DNA of 64,000 bases. It comes from Streptomyces sp. NBC_00237 (GTDB lineage: Bacteria; Actinomycetota; Actinomycetes; Streptomycetales; Streptomycetaceae). How positions within the stretch are numbered: position 1 is the stretch's first letter; each line of letters starts with the position of its first letter. Position numbers and translations under genes: made by a program. Below, one piece after another: positions 24,135-33,231 of the stretch. The stretch is from the NCBI RefSeq assembly GCF_026342435.1, contig NZ_JAPEMT010000001.1:496001-560000 (forward strand). Reading direction: 5' to 3'. A model generated the notes under the pieces. That model did not search any database, was not told where the DNA came from, and worked only from the letters and a program-made list of their open reading frames with translations.

Positions 24135-25157
24135 ATGAACGCATGCGTGAGCAGTACGGGCGCGGTCGACGCCGTGGTGACCGGCGCCGGTGGCTTCATC
24201 GGCGGGCATCTGACCCGGCGGCTCCTTGCCGAGGGCCTCCGCGTCCGCGCCGTCGACCGCAAGCCGCTGGACGCCTGGTACCAGGCGCACGCCGAGGCAG
24301 AGAACCTCGTCCGGGACGTCGCCCTGCTCGACGGCTGCACGGACGCGATGGCGGGCGCGGCGGGCGCCGAGGTGTTCCACCTCGCCGCCGACATGGGCGG
24401 CATGGGGTTCATCGAGAGCCACAAGGCCGACTGCATGCTCTCCGTCCTCTCCAGCACGCACATGCTGATGGCCGCCAGGGACGCGGGCGCGGGCCGTTAC
24501 TTCTACTCCTCCTCGGCCTGCGTGTACGCGGCGGGCAAGCAGACCGAGGCCGACGTCACCGCGCTCCGCGAGGAGGACGCGTATCCCGCGACGCCCGAGG
24601 ACGGGTACGGCTGGGAGAAGCTCTTCAGCGAGCGCATGGCCCGCCACTTCCGCGAGGACTTCGGGCTCGCGACCCGTACGGGCAGGTACCACAACGTCTA
24701 CGGCCCGTACGGAACCTGGACCGGCGGTCGCGAGAAGGCCCCCGCCGCCGCCTGCCGCAAGGTCGCGCTCGCCGTGCTCACCGGGACCGACGAGGTCGAG
24801 ATCTGGGGGGACGGCGAGCAGACCCGCTCCTTCACCTACATCGACGACTGTGTCGAGGGCACCCTGCGGCTCGCCCGCAGCCAGGTCGTCGAGCCGCTCA
24901 ACATCGGCTCCGACCGGCTCGTCAGCATCAACCAGCTCTTCGCGATCGTCGAGTCCGTCGCCGGAGTGCGGCTGAAGCACCGGCACATCCCCGGCCCGCT
25001 CGGCGTGCGCGGGCGCAACAGCGACAACCGCCGCATCGTCAAGGAGCTCGGCTGGGAGCCGGAGACTTTGCTGACCGCAGGTCTGGAGCGGACGTACCGC
25101 TGGGTGTACGACCAGGTCAGCGCCCAGCTCGACGGCCGCCCGCACTTCACCTCATGA
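24135..25157 (+). CDS. NAD-dependent sugar epimerase, GDP-mannose 3,5-epimerase-like
   Basis: Extended short-chain dehydrogenase (340 aa). The Rossmann motif TGAGGFIGGHL is near residue 18, and the catalytic YGWEK (Y-x3-K) near residue 156. The segment ADMGGMGFIESHKAD is characteristic of GDP-mannose 3,5-epimerase, which makes GDP-L-galactose and GDP-gulose. It would supply a nucleotide sugar for the polymer. Start is ATG 24135 with GGGGATAG upstream. Its TGA overlaps the next ATG, starting a run of coupled genes up to 28268. Confidence 0.82.
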   Translation: MNACVSSTGAVDAVVTGAGGFIGGHLTRRLLAEGLRVRAVDRKPLDAWYQAHAEAENLVRDVALLDGCTDAMAGAAGAEVFHLAADMGGMGFIESHKADCMLSVLSSTHMLMAARDAGAGRYFYSSSACVYAAGKQTEADVTALREEDAYPATPEDGYGWEKLFSERMARHFREDFGLATRTGRYHNVYGPYGTWTGGREKAPAAACRKVALAVLTGTDEVEIWGDGEQTRSFTYIDDCVEGTLRLARSQVVEPLNIGSDRLVSINQLFAIVESVAGVRLKHRHIPGPLGVRGRNSDNRRIVKELGWEPETLLTAGLERTYRWVYDQVSAQLDGRPHFTS

Positions 25158-25939
25158 GCGCGGTGGCGAGCGGAGGGCTCCGCGTCGACGTGCTGGGCAC
25201 CCGGATCAGCGCCGTCCGTCCCGCACAGGCTGTGGACGAGATCGGCCGGTGGGTGGAGACGCCGGGGGAACGGTCGTACGTGTGCGTGACCGGGGTGCAC
25301 GGAGTGATGGAGTCCGTACGGGACCCCTGGCTGCGCGGCGTCCACAACCGCTCCGGCCTCACCGTCCCCGACGGCATGCCCATGGTGTGGGCGGCGCGGC
25401 GGGCCGGAGCGCCGGACACGGCGCGCGTGTACGGGCCCGACCTCATGCTCGCGGTGCTTCGGCGGGCGGCGGAGCACGGCTGGTCCTCGTACTTCTACGG
25501 CGGCGCGGAGGGCGTGCCGGAACTGCTCGGGCAGCGGATGGCGGAGAGGTTTCCCGGGCTGAAGGTCGCCGGGGCCTGGTCGCCGCCGTTCCGGGCGCTG
25601 ACGGCCGAGGAGGACGCCGAGGCCGTGCGGCGGATCAACGACTCGGGGGCCGACCTGGTCTGGGTCGGGCTCTCCACGCCCAAGCAGGAGCGGTGGATGG
25701 CCGAACACCGCGACCGGCTCGACGCGTCGGCGCTGCTGGGAGTGGGGGCCGCCTTCGACTTCCACACCGGGCGGATGCCGCAGGCCCCGGAGTGGATGCG
25801 GGAGAGGGGACTGGAGTGGGCGTACCGGCTGGCGAAGGAGCCGAGGCGGCTGTGGCGGCGCTATCTGCGCAACAACCCCGCCTATCTGGCCAGGACCGCG
25901 CTGCGGCCGCCCCGGCTGGTCGGGGAGGAGGGCCGGTGA
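25154..25939 (+). CDS. WecG/TagA/CpsF-family glycosyltransferase
   Basis: A 261-aa glycosyltransferase of family GT26. Family landmarks: DVLGTRISAV, LTVPDGMPMVWAARRAG, the region YFYGGAEGV, and WVGLSTPKQERWM with GVGAAFDFHTG near residue 200. It transfers a second sugar onto an undecaprenyl-linked acceptor at the cytosolic membrane face. ATG 25154 overlaps the upstream stop (ATGA); its own stop overlaps the next start (GTGA). Confidence 0.9.
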   Translation: MSAVASGGLRVDVLGTRISAVRPAQAVDEIGRWVETPGERSYVCVTGVHGVMESVRDPWLRGVHNRSGLTVPDGMPMVWAARRAGAPDTARVYGPDLMLAVLRRAAEHGWSSYFYGGAEGVPELLGQRMAERFPGLKVAGAWSPPFRALTAEEDAEAVRRINDSGADLVWVGLSTPKQERWMAEHRDRLDASALLGVGAAFDFHTGRMPQAPEWMRERGLEWAYRLAKEPRRLWRRYLRNNPAYLARTALRPPRLVGEEGR

Positions 25940-27123
25940 GCGGTGCTCTGCGGATCGCGCTGGTGCACAGCTTCTACGCCTCCGGCGCGCCCAGCGGCGA
26001 GAACGAGGCGGTACGGGACCAGGAGCGGGCGCTGCGTGCCGCCGGGCACGAGGTCGCGCTGATCGCCGCCCGTACGGACGAACTCGCGGGCGGAGTCTAC
26101 CCGTTGAGGGCCGCCGCCCGGGTGACCACCGGACGCGGCGCGAGCCCGGCCCGGGAGCTGGCGGCCTTCGCACCCGACGTCGTCCACGTCCACAACCTCT
26201 TCCCGAACTACGGGCGTTCGTGGGTACGGGACTGGCGCGGGCCCCTCGTCGCCACCCTCCACAACTACCGGCCGCTGTGCGCCGCAGGGACCCTCTACCG
26301 GGCGGGCGCGGCCTGCACCCGGTGCGTGGACGGCGATCGCTGGGCCGGGCTGCGCGAGGGCTGCTACCGGGGGTCGCGGGCGGCGACGCTGCCGCTGGCC
26401 TGGGCAGGGCGGAACGGGGCGGCGGGCGATCCGCTGCTCGCGCGGGCGGACGTGCTCGTGGTGCTGTCCGAGCTGAGCCGTCGTACGTACGCGAAGGCGG
26501 GCGTGCCGGGCGACCGGCTGGCGCTCGTACCGAACTTCGTCACCGACGCTCCACGGGTCAACTCAACTGCTGGGAAAGGGCGGTGGGTGTTCGTCGGTCG
26601 GCTGGGCGCGGAGAAGGGAATTCTGGAGCTGCTGCGCCAGTGGCCCGGGGACGACCCCCTCGACGTGGTCGGCGACGGCGAGCTGGCCGCCGACTGCCGG
26701 GCGGCGGCTGCCGCTTCGGGTGCGTCGGTGCGCTTCCTCGGAGCGCTGGACCGCGACGGACTGCGGCGCGCGATGCCGTCCTGGAAGGGCCTCGTCTTCC
26801 CCAGCCGCTGCCTGGAGAACGCGCCTCTGGTGTACGCGGAGGCCCTCGCCGCCGGGCTGCCGGTGCTCGCCTTCGACGGGTCGTCGGTGGCCGAAGCGGT
26901 ACGGGCCGAGGGCACGGGCGCGGTCACCGACTGGTCCGCGCCGGCCGGCCCCGCCCTGCGGGACGCCGCCGCCCGCTTCCCCGCCCTGCGCGCGCACTGC
27001 GCCCGGGTGTTCGCCGAGCGGTACGCGGAGCCGGTGTGGGCGGCCCGGACGACCGCGCTGTACGAGCGGGCCATGAAGGCTTCGCCGGAGAGGGGGGTGG
27101 CGTCCGCATGGGTGAGCGCCTGA
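25936..27123 (+). CDS. GT4-type glycosyltransferase
   Basis: A 395-aa GT-B glycosyltransferase. The N-terminal domain begins RIALVHSFYASGAPSGENEAVRD; the acceptor side includes VVHVHNLFPNYG and LVATLHNYRPLCAAG, and the C-terminal donor domain has GRWVFVGRLGAEKGI and the nucleotide-sugar element VFPSRCLENAPLVYAEALAAG in the usual E-x7-E arrangement. It extends the lipid-linked repeat unit. GTG 25936 overlaps the preceding stop; its 3' end overlaps the next gene by 16 bases. Confidence 0.88.
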   Translation: MSGALRIALVHSFYASGAPSGENEAVRDQERALRAAGHEVALIAARTDELAGGVYPLRAAARVTTGRGASPARELAAFAPDVVHVHNLFPNYGRSWVRDWRGPLVATLHNYRPLCAAGTLYRAGAACTRCVDGDRWAGLREGCYRGSRAATLPLAWAGRNGAAGDPLLARADVLVVLSELSRRTYAKAGVPGDRLALVPNFVTDAPRVNSTAGKGRWVFVGRLGAEKGILELLRQWPGDDPLDVVGDGELAADCRAAAAASGASVRFLGALDRDGLRRAMPSWKGLVFPSRCLENAPLVYAEALAAGLPVLAFDGSSVAEAVRAEGTGAVTDWSAPAGPALRDAAARFPALRAHCARVFAERYAEPVWAARTTALYERAMKASPERGVASAWVSA

Positions 27124-28268
27124 ACGGCAGGGGCCGCCCCCGGGTCGGCATCGTCCAGCCGTACGTGACCGGGTACCGGCTGCCCTTCCTGGAGCGGCTG
27201 GCGGACGAGCTGGACGGACGCGGCATCGACCTGACGGTCGCGCACGGCCGTCCCGCGCCGTGGCTGGCCGGGCGGGGCGACTCCGTCGCCGTGCCCGGCG
27301 GGCGCGAACTTCCGCAGCGCACCTGGAGGATGGGCGGTCGCACCGTCATCTGGCGGGACCTCGGCGATCTGGCGCTCCGCAGCGACGTGCTCGTACTGGA
27401 GCAGGCGCTGCACAACCTGGAGAGCCTGCCGCACCTGCTGCGCGGACCCGCCCGGCGTGGGCCCTCCGTGGCGCTCTGGGGACACGGCGGTACGTACGAC
27501 GTGCCGCAGCATCCGGCGCTGCGGGCGGCCAAGCGGGCGCTGACCCGGCGGGCCCGGTGGTTCTTCGCGTACACCGAGGGCGGGAAGCGGGAGGTGACGG
27601 CGGGCGGGTTCCCCGGGCGGCGGGTGACCGTCGTGCGCAACACGGTGGACACGGCGGCGCTGATCGAGGCCCGGCGGCGGATCACCGACGCCGACCTGGC
27701 CGCCTTCCGGTCCGCGCACGGGCTGGTGCGGGGGCGGACCGCGCTGTACGTCGGGGCGCTGGACGCGTCCAAACGGATCGACCTGCTGCTGGCCGCAGCC
27801 GACCGGGTGGCCAGGGTGCTGCCCGGATTCCGGGTGCTGGTGGCGGGCGACGGCGTGGACCGGGCGATGGTGGAGGCGGCCCAGCGGGCGGGGCGGGCGG
27901 TGGTCTCCGTGGGCCGCACCACGGGCGACGCGCACAAGGCGCTGCTCGGGGCGGTGAGTGAGGTGCTGCTGGTGCCGGGGCTGGTGGGGCTGGTGGCCGT
28001 GGACTCCTTCGCGCTGGGGATTCCGGTGGTGGCCAGGCGGGAGGCCCTGCACGGGCCGGAGTTCGGGTACTTGGAGGACGGGCGCAATGCGGTGCTGGCT
28101 CGGGGCGGGGAGGTGGAGTACGCGGACCGGGTGGTCCAACTCCTCCTCGACCGGTGGGAGTTGTCCCGTCTCCAGAAGGCATGCCGGGCTGATGCGGCGC
28201 ACTACACGGTGGCGGGGATGGCGGGGCGGTTCGCGGGGGGTGTGGAGGGGCTCCTGGCCTGCCCCTGA
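27108..28268 (+). CDS. GT4-type glycosyltransferase
   Basis: A 386-aa GT-B enzyme. N-terminal VGIVQPYVTGYRLPFLERL is followed by LALWGHGGTYDVP-like text (SVALWGHGGTYDVP) and the donor domain TALYVGALDASKRIDLLL. The late acidic region around EVLLVPGLVGLVAVDSFALG replaces the common E-x7-E. The ATG at 27108 gives a 16-base overlap with the preceding gene. This is the last gene before a 512-base repeat-rich gap, so it probably ends the transcript. Confidence 0.84.
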   Translation: MGERLNGRGRPRVGIVQPYVTGYRLPFLERLADELDGRGIDLTVAHGRPAPWLAGRGDSVAVPGGRELPQRTWRMGGRTVIWRDLGDLALRSDVLVLEQALHNLESLPHLLRGPARRGPSVALWGHGGTYDVPQHPALRAAKRALTRRARWFFAYTEGGKREVTAGGFPGRRVTVVRNTVDTAALIEARRRITDADLAAFRSAHGLVRGRTALYVGALDASKRIDLLLAAADRVARVLPGFRVLVAGDGVDRAMVEAAQRAGRAVVSVGRTTGDAHKALLGAVSEVLLVPGLVGLVAVDSFALGIPVVARREALHGPEFGYLEDGRNAVLARGGEVEYADRVVQLLLDRWELSRLQKACRADAAHYTVAGMAGRFAGGVEGLLACP

Positions 28269-28583
28269 AGGTCTGCGCGCGCTCCCTTCCCGCTGGGGCC
28301 GGGCGGGACGTGCCCCTTTAGGGGCGCGGGGAACTGCGCGCCCAGCCCCCACGCACCCGCACATCCCCACCCCAAGCCTCGCGAGTTTAGGTGAAGGATG
28401 GGGTCTCCCCTGCTCGAACGAAGTTGAGAGCTTGGGGAAGGGTCTGGGGCAGCCCGCCGCAGGCGCACCCTGGTGCGGCGCACCCATCGGGCGAGGTAAC
28501 AGCGGGCGGCACCGGGGCGGGCCCGGAGCGAGGGGGGCCGCCCCCTTGCCCGCCCGTCCCGCCCCCGGGGGGCGGCCCCGCCG
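28269..28583. repeat. Non-coding region with dispersed Streptomyces-type repeats
   Basis: No credible gene. Two strings known as recurrent in Streptomyces genomes are present: around 28312-28365, CCCCTTTAGGGGCGCGGGGA and the following AACTGCGCG; and around 28397-28440, GGGGTCTCCCCTGCTCGAAC with AGAGCTTGGGGAAG, whose ends can pair. A related copy of the second lies inside the element at 46796-47025. Confidence 0.6.
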
Positions 28584-28754
28584 CCCAAGGGGGCTGGGCG
28601 GAAGCAGAAGGGGCTGGGCCCGCCGCCCAGGAGGGCTAGGCGGAGGTAGAGGGGCGGAGCCCAAGGGGGCTGGGCGGAAGCAGAAGGGGCTGGGCCCGCC
28701 GCCCAGGAGGGCTGGGCGGAGGTAGAGGGGCGGAGCCCAAGGAGGCTAGGTGGA
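28584..28754. repeat. 76-bp tandem repeat
   Basis: A 76-base unit starting CCCAAGGGGGCTGGGCGG occurs at 28584-28659 and again at 28660-28735 with one visible change (CTAGG to CTGGG), then a partial degenerate copy (CCCAAGGAGGCTAGG) up to about 28754. The units are purine-rich on the plus strand and lie just 3' of the phosphoglycosyl transferase gene. Confidence 0.8.
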
Positions 28755-28780
28755 AGGGAGAGGGTGGGGGGCGAGGGAGG

Positions 28781-29380
28781 TCAGCGGGCTCCTCGGGCGG
28801 TCAGGACGGCGGGCACCGTGCGGGCGAGGATCGTGAGGTCCAGGGCGAGGCAGTGGCGGTCGACGTAGTCGAGGTCGAGGAGGACCATCTCGTCCCAGGG
28901 GAGGTCCGAGCGACCGCTGACCTGCCAGAGGCCCGTCATGCCGGGCAGGGCCTTGAGGCGGCCCAGGGCCAGACCCTGGTAGCCGGAGTCCTCCACGGGG
29001 AGCGGTCGCGGCCCCACCAGCGACATCTCGCCGCGTACGACGTTGACGAGCTGCGGGAGTTCGTCGAGCGAGAAGCGGCGCAGGACCCGCCCGACCGGCG
29101 TGACGCGCGGGTCGTCGAGCATCTTGAAGAGGTGGCCGTCGCTGTCGTTGCGGGCGGCGAGCGCGGCCCGTTCGGCGGTGGCCGAGGCGCGCATCGTACG
29201 GAACTTCAGCATCTCGAAGGGTTCACCCAGGCGCCCCGCCCTGGCCTGCCGGAAGAACGCGCCGCCGGGCGAGGTGAGCGCCACGGCCGCCGCGCAGACG
29301 GCCAGGACGGGGGCGAGGAGGAGCAGAAGGAGGAGGCTGCCGGTCAGGTCGAGAGCGCGTTTCGCGGACGGTGCCCGCAT
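28781..29380 (-). CDS. Polyprenyl-phosphate sugar phosphotransferase (initiating enzyme)
   Basis: Monotopic phosphoglycosyl transferase (199 aa) that moves a sugar phosphate onto undecaprenyl phosphate, starting each repeat unit at the inner membrane. It has a re-entrant hydrophobic N-terminus (LDLTGSLLLLLLLAPVLA), then the family motifs FRQARAGRLGEPFEMLKFRT, RRFSLDELPQLVNVVRGEMS (catalytic D-E pair) and LVGPRPLP, and GMTGLWQVSGRSD. The ATG at 29380 has AAAGGA upstream. It is the only early exopolysaccharide gene on the minus strand and diverges from the UDP-xylose synthase gene. Confidence 0.92.
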   Translation of the reverse strand: MRAPSAKRALDLTGSLLLLLLLAPVLAVCAAAVALTSPGGAFFRQARAGRLGEPFEMLKFRTMRASATAERAALAARNDSDGHLFKMLDDPRVTPVGRVLRRFSLDELPQLVNVVRGEMSLVGPRPLPVEDSGYQGLALGRLKALPGMTGLWQVSGRSDLPWDEMVLLDLDYVDRHCLALDLTILARTVPAVLTARGAR

Positions 29381-29406
29381 CGCCGCATCCTTTCGTGGGA
29401 TCTTTG

Positions 29407-29430
29407 ACCGACTTAAAGCGAATAGTCGGT
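29407..29430. promoter_or_regulatory. Inverted repeat in the PGT/UXS divergent promoter
   Basis: ACCGACT-N10-AGTCGGT is a perfect 7-bp inverted repeat 26 bases before the phosphotransferase ATG, in the AT-richest part of the intergenic region. Candidate operator. Confidence 0.45.
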
Positions 29431-29533
29431 TTTGTGGCAATGACTCTCGCACGATGAACTACAGCCGGTGCGGTTGACGCCACGCTCGTGTCACCCGGCC
29501 GGGTCGAAGAGGTGCGGAGAGGTGTTGGTCGGC

Positions 29534-30490
29534 ATGCGTGCCGTGGTGACTGGGGGAGCCGGATTCATCGGCTCCCACCTGTGTGGACGACTGCTCGACG
29601 AGGGATACGAGGAGGTCGTCTGCCTCGACAACTTCCTCACCGGGAAGCCGCGGAACATCGCCCATCTGTCGGCACGTCAGGGGTTCACGTCGGTGCGCTG
29701 CGACGTCAGCGAGGGCATCGCGGTGGACGGACCGGTGGACGCCGTACTCCATTTCGCCTCGCCCGCGTCACCCGTCGACTACCTCAGCCACCCGCTGGAG
29801 ACCCTGCGCGTCGGCTCCGAGGGCACCCGCCACGCCCTCGACCTCGCGACGGCCAAGGGCGCCCGGTTCGTGCTCGCGTCGACCTCCGAGAGCTACGGCG
29901 ACCCCGAGGTGCACCCGCAGCCCGAGACGTACTGGGGCAACGTCAACCCGGTCGGCCCGCGCTCCTGCTACGACGAGGCGAAGCGTTTCGCCGAGGCCAC
30001 CGTGATGGCGTACCGCAAGGTGCACGGCACGGACGCCGGGATCGTACGGATCTTCAACACCTTCGGCCCCCGGATGCGTCCCGGCGACGGCCGCGTCGTA
30101 CCGAACCTGATCCGCCAGGCCCTCGACGGCGAGCCCATGACGGTCTCCGGCGACGGCACCCAGACCCGCTCGCTGTGTTTCGTCGACGACCTGGTCGACG
30201 GGGTCCTGAAGATGGTCCGCTCCGGGGTCTCGGGCCCGGTCAACCTGGGCAATCCCTATGAGCTGTCCATGCTCGAACTCGCCCGCTGGATCGCCGAGTT
30301 GACCGGTTCGACGTCCGGTATCTCCTACGTCCCCCTGCCCGTCGACGACCCGCGCCGCCGCCGCCCCGACGTCACGCTCGCCCGCACCGCGCTCGGCTGG
30401 GAGCCCGCCGTGCCCGTCGAGGAGGGACTGCGCCGCACGATCGACTGGTTCGCGACGAGCAAGGCCCCCGCCCTGCTGCTGGGGGCCTGA
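29534..30490 (+). CDS. UDP-glucuronate decarboxylase-like (UDP-xylose synthase) epimerase-family enzyme
   Basis: A 318-aa short-chain dehydrogenase. NAD-binding [15 protein letters not shown] is at the N-terminus; the active site comprises [16 protein letters not shown] and [10 protein letters not shown] (Y-x3-K), and [18 protein letters not shown] is typical of UDP-xylose synthase, which decarboxylates UDP-glucuronate. dTDP-glucose dehydratases are the main alternative, but their patterns fit less well. ATG 29534 gives the natural MRAVVTGG start; an in-frame GTG at 29522 is possible. Probably the second nucleotide-sugar supplier of the cluster. Confidence 0.87.
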   Translation: MRAVVTGGAGFIGSHLCGRLLDEGYEEVVCLDNFLTGKPRNIAHLSARQGFTSVRCDVSEGIAVDGPVDAVLHFASPASPVDYLSHPLETLRVGSEGTRHALDLATAKGARFVLASTSESYGDPEVHPQPETYWGNVNPVGPRSCYDEAKRFAEATVMAYRKVHGTDAGIVRIFNTFGPRMRPGDGRVVPNLIRQALDGEPMTVSGDGTQTRSLCFVDDLVDGVLKMVRSGVSGPVNLGNPYELSMLELARWIAELTGSTSGISYVPLPVDDPRRRRPDVTLARTALGWEPAVPVEEGLRRTIDWFATSKAPALLLGA

Positions 30491-30505
30491 GAAGGGGTGA
30501 CGCGG

Positions 30506-31633
30506 ATGCAGCAGCACCTGAAGACGCTGTGGGCCCGTTTCCAAGCAAGTTTCCAAGCAAGCTTCCCAGCCCGCTTCGCAGCCCGCTTCCGGGCCCGCCG
30601 CACGCTCAAGCTGATGTGCGCGGGCCTCGCCGTCCTCGTCGGGCTGACCGCCGTCGCGGGCTGGCTCGCGTACCGCAGGATCGACGGCAACATCCGTACG
30701 GACGACGCGACGGCGGCAGCGCTCGCCGAGCACGGCGCGGACCGCCCGGACCGTCACCCCGGCCAGGCGCAGAACATCCTGCTGCTCGGCTCCGACTACC
30801 GGAAGGAGGCCGGGAGCGAGCGCTCCGACACCGTGATGCTGCTGCACCTGGCCGCCGACCGGAAGCGTGCCGAGGTGCTGAGCGTGCCGCGCGACCTGCG
30901 GGTCGACATGCCGAGCTGCCTGCGCGAGGACGGCAGCCGCAGCCGGGCGCAGAACGCCCAGTTCAACTGGGCCTTCCAGTTCGGCGGGGCCGCCTGCACG
31001 ATCCGTACGCTGGAGAAGCTGACCGGCATCCGGATCGACCACCACCTGATCGTCGACTTCAAGGGCTTCACGAAGATCGTCAACGCGGTGGGCGGCGTCG
31101 AGGTCGACGTCAAGAAGGCCGAGCACGACCCCAACGTCGGCCTCGACCTCTCCCCGGGCAAGCACCTGCTGAGGGGCGAGACCGCACTCAGTTACGTACG
31201 CGCCCGTCAGTACGTCGGGGACGGCAGCGACCTCAACCGGATCAGCCGCCAGCAGGACTTCGTGAACCGCCTCGTCGCCAAGATCCGAGGCAACGGCACC
31301 CTCACCAACCCCGCCCGGCTCTACCCGGTCCTCGACGCGGCGACCGCCTCCCTCACCGCCGACTCCGGACTCGACTCGCTGAGCGAGCTGTACGAGGTCG
31401 CCGACAGCCTGCGCGAACTCCCGCAGGGCGCACTCACCTTCACCACCCTCCCGCACCACCAGGCCCCGGACCACTGGTACCGGCTCGACCTCGAACAGCC
31501 CGAGGCGCGGCGGGTGTTCGACGCCGTGAAGAAGGACCAGCCGGTGCTCGCCGCGCTGGCGAAGGCCCGCGAGGAGCCGTCCGAGGAGAACCCCGAGCCG
31601 GAGTACGAACCGGTCCACGACGAGTACGAGTGA
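30506..31633 (+). CDS. LytR-CpsA-Psr family (LCP) protein
   Basis: A 375-aa membrane-anchored enzyme of the family that attaches lipid-linked polymers to peptidoglycan or another acceptor. A basic N-terminus with FQASF-type repeats and one membrane helix (LKLMCAGLAVLVGLTAV) precede the extracellular LCP domain: NILLLGSDYR, SERSDTVMLLHL, VLSVPRDLRV and ALSYVRARQYVGDGSDLNR. The acidic tail ends in PEPEYEPVHDEYE. ATG 30506 has AAGGGG 8 bases upstream. Its stop overlaps the start of the flippase gene. Confidence 0.93.
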   Translation: MQQHLKTLWARFQASFQASFPARFAARFRARRTLKLMCAGLAVLVGLTAVAGWLAYRRIDGNIRTDDATAAALAEHGADRPDRHPGQAQNILLLGSDYRKEAGSERSDTVMLLHLAADRKRAEVLSVPRDLRVDMPSCLREDGSRSRAQNAQFNWAFQFGGAACTIRTLEKLTGIRIDHHLIVDFKGFTKIVNAVGGVEVDVKKAEHDPNVGLDLSPGKHLLRGETALSYVRARQYVGDGSDLNRISRQQDFVNRLVAKIRGNGTLTNPARLYPVLDAATASLTADSGLDSLSELYEVADSLRELPQGALTFTTLPHHQAPDHWYRLDLEQPEARRVFDAVKKDQPVLAALAKAREEPSEENPEPEYEPVHDEYE

Positions 31634-33231
31634 GAGCGGCGACGCACGCGGAGAAGGAAGCCGCCCCCGGGGCCCGGACCCTGGCGGGCGGTTTCGGCTG
31701 GGAGACAGGGTCTCTGGTGGCGGTGCTGCTGCTCCAGCTCGGCTACAGCGCCTGGACCGGCCGTCATCTGGCGGCCGGTCATTTCGGTGCGTACGCGACG
31801 GCGTTGGCGATCGTCCACACCAGCGCCTCCCTCACCAGCGGCCTGACCCAGTACGTCCTGACCTCGCGCGACCTCGGCCGTGACTTCCTGGCGACCGCGC
31901 TCGCCGTGGCGGCCGGTACCGGCACCCTGTCCTGCCTGGCCTTCGAGGCCGTCGCCCCGGTGTGGGGCGCGGTCTTCGGCGGGACCCCGCACCTGGTGGA
32001 CTTCGTCCGCATCCTCGTCCTTCAGAACCTCCTCGCGCCCGTCGCCGCCGTCTGCACCGCCGCCCTGCGCGGCACGCTGCGCTTCCGCACCGCCGCGCTG
32101 CTCGAACTCGCTGGCCAGGCGGCCGGGTTGGGGTGCGCGCTGGTGCTGCTGGTGTCCGGCTGGAGTCCGCAGGGGATCGCCGTCGCGCCCGTCCTGGCGG
32201 CGGTGGTGCCGTGCGCGGGCGGTCTTGTGCTGCTGCGCGGGGAGCTGCGGAGTGCCGAAGTGCGCTGGCCGGGAGGGGAGTTGTGGCGGAACTTCCGGTC
32301 CTGCGCCGCGTTCTCGCTGCTCCAGTCGGTGACGTACAACATCCCGCTGTGGAGTGCCGCGCTGCTGCTCGGGGCGGGCGGTGCCGGGCACTTCTCGCGG
32401 GCCGTGTACTTCGTGTCGATGGTCTCGCAGACGCTCACCCAGGCTCTCGTACGGACCTCAAGTCCCGCTTTCACACGGCTGGTCGACGCCCCGGAGCGGC
32501 TGGCCGGGGCGCTGCGGGAGGCCCTGACCGCCGCGTCCGGGCTGCTCGCCGTATGTCTGGGGGTGACGGCGGGGGCGGGTCCGGTCGCGCTGCTGCTCCT
32601 GCTGGGGCCCGGGTGGGAGGAGGCGGCGGGGCTGCTGGTGTGGTTCGTGCCGGGGCTGGCGCTCCAGGCGTTGTGCACGGTCGGCTATCAGGCGGACCGG
32701 GTGCGGGGGGACGCGCGGGGTGTCTCCCGGGCGCAGGCGGCGGTGTTCGCCGTGATGGCCGTGGGGGCGGCCGGTGCGTCCGTGGGGGCGGACGGGCGGG
32801 TGCTGGCGCTGGTGCTGGCCGGGGCCACCGCCGTCGGGCACGGCCGCCAGCTGCGGCGGTGGCGGAGGCTGCCCGGCGGGGTGCCGGTGCTGCGGATCTA
32901 CGGGGTGCACGCGCTGGTGGGGGCGGGCATCGCGGCGGCGTCCCGGACGGGGTGTGCGGCGGCACGGTGGGCCGGGGCGGGGGGCGGGGCCGGTGACCTG
33001 GACCAACTCCCCGTACTCCTGGGCGGGTTGGCGGCCGGAGCGCTCGCTACCGGGTGCTGTCTGCCGCTGGCGCGCTGGATTCCGGCGCTGCGGCTGGCCT
33101 CGGCACACGGACTGCCGACGGGGGCGGCGCTGCCGGTCCGACGGTCCCTGCCGACCCGCCTGCCGCACGCTCGGCGGCGGCGGTCGACAGCACGCCGAAC
33201 AGGACCAGGGTCAGCACCAGGTACGGGGTGA
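31630..33231 (+). CDS. Polysaccharide flippase (Wzx/MurJ-like)
   Basis: A polytopic membrane protein of 533 aa with about twelve hydrophobic segments, beginning TLAGGFGWETGSLVAVLLLQLGYSAWTGRHLAAG in parts (FGWETGSLVAVLLLQLG). It fits the polysaccharide biosynthesis exporter family that flips lipid-linked repeat units. GTG 31630 overlaps the LCP stop. The last 60 residues are Arg/Pro-rich and non-membrane; this end overlaps the convergent polymerase gene by 185 bases, so the tail is partly antisense of that gene. Confidence 0.85.
   Translation: MRAATHAEKEAAPGARTLAGGFGWETGSLVAVLLLQLGYSAWTGRHLAAGHFGAYATALAIVHTSASLTSGLTQYVLTSRDLGRDFLATALAVAAGTGTLSCLAFEAVAPVWGAVFGGTPHLVDFVRILVLQNLLAPVAAVCTAALRGTLRFRTAALLELAGQAAGLGCALVLLVSGWSPQGIAVAPVLAAVVPCAGGLVLLRGELRSAEVRWPGGELWRNFRSCAAFSLLQSVTYNIPLWSAALLLGAGGAGHFSRAVYFVSMVSQTLTQALVRTSSPAFTRLVDAPERLAGALREALTAASGLLAVCLGVTAGAGPVALLLLLGPGWEEAAGLLVWFVPGLALQALCTVGYQADRVRGDARGVSRAQAAVFAVMAVGAAGASVGADGRVLALVLAGATAVGHGRQLRRWRRLPGGVPVLRIYGVHALVGAGIAAASRTGCAAARWAGAGGGAGDLDQLPVLLGGLAAGALATGCCLPLARWIPALRLASAHGLPTGAALPVRRSLPTRLPHARRRRSTARRTGPGSAPGTG

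Noticed and set aside
27682..28182. Minus-strand Pro/Arg-rich frames opposite the glycosyltransferases
   Set aside because: Low-complexity shadows without start signals or family motifs.
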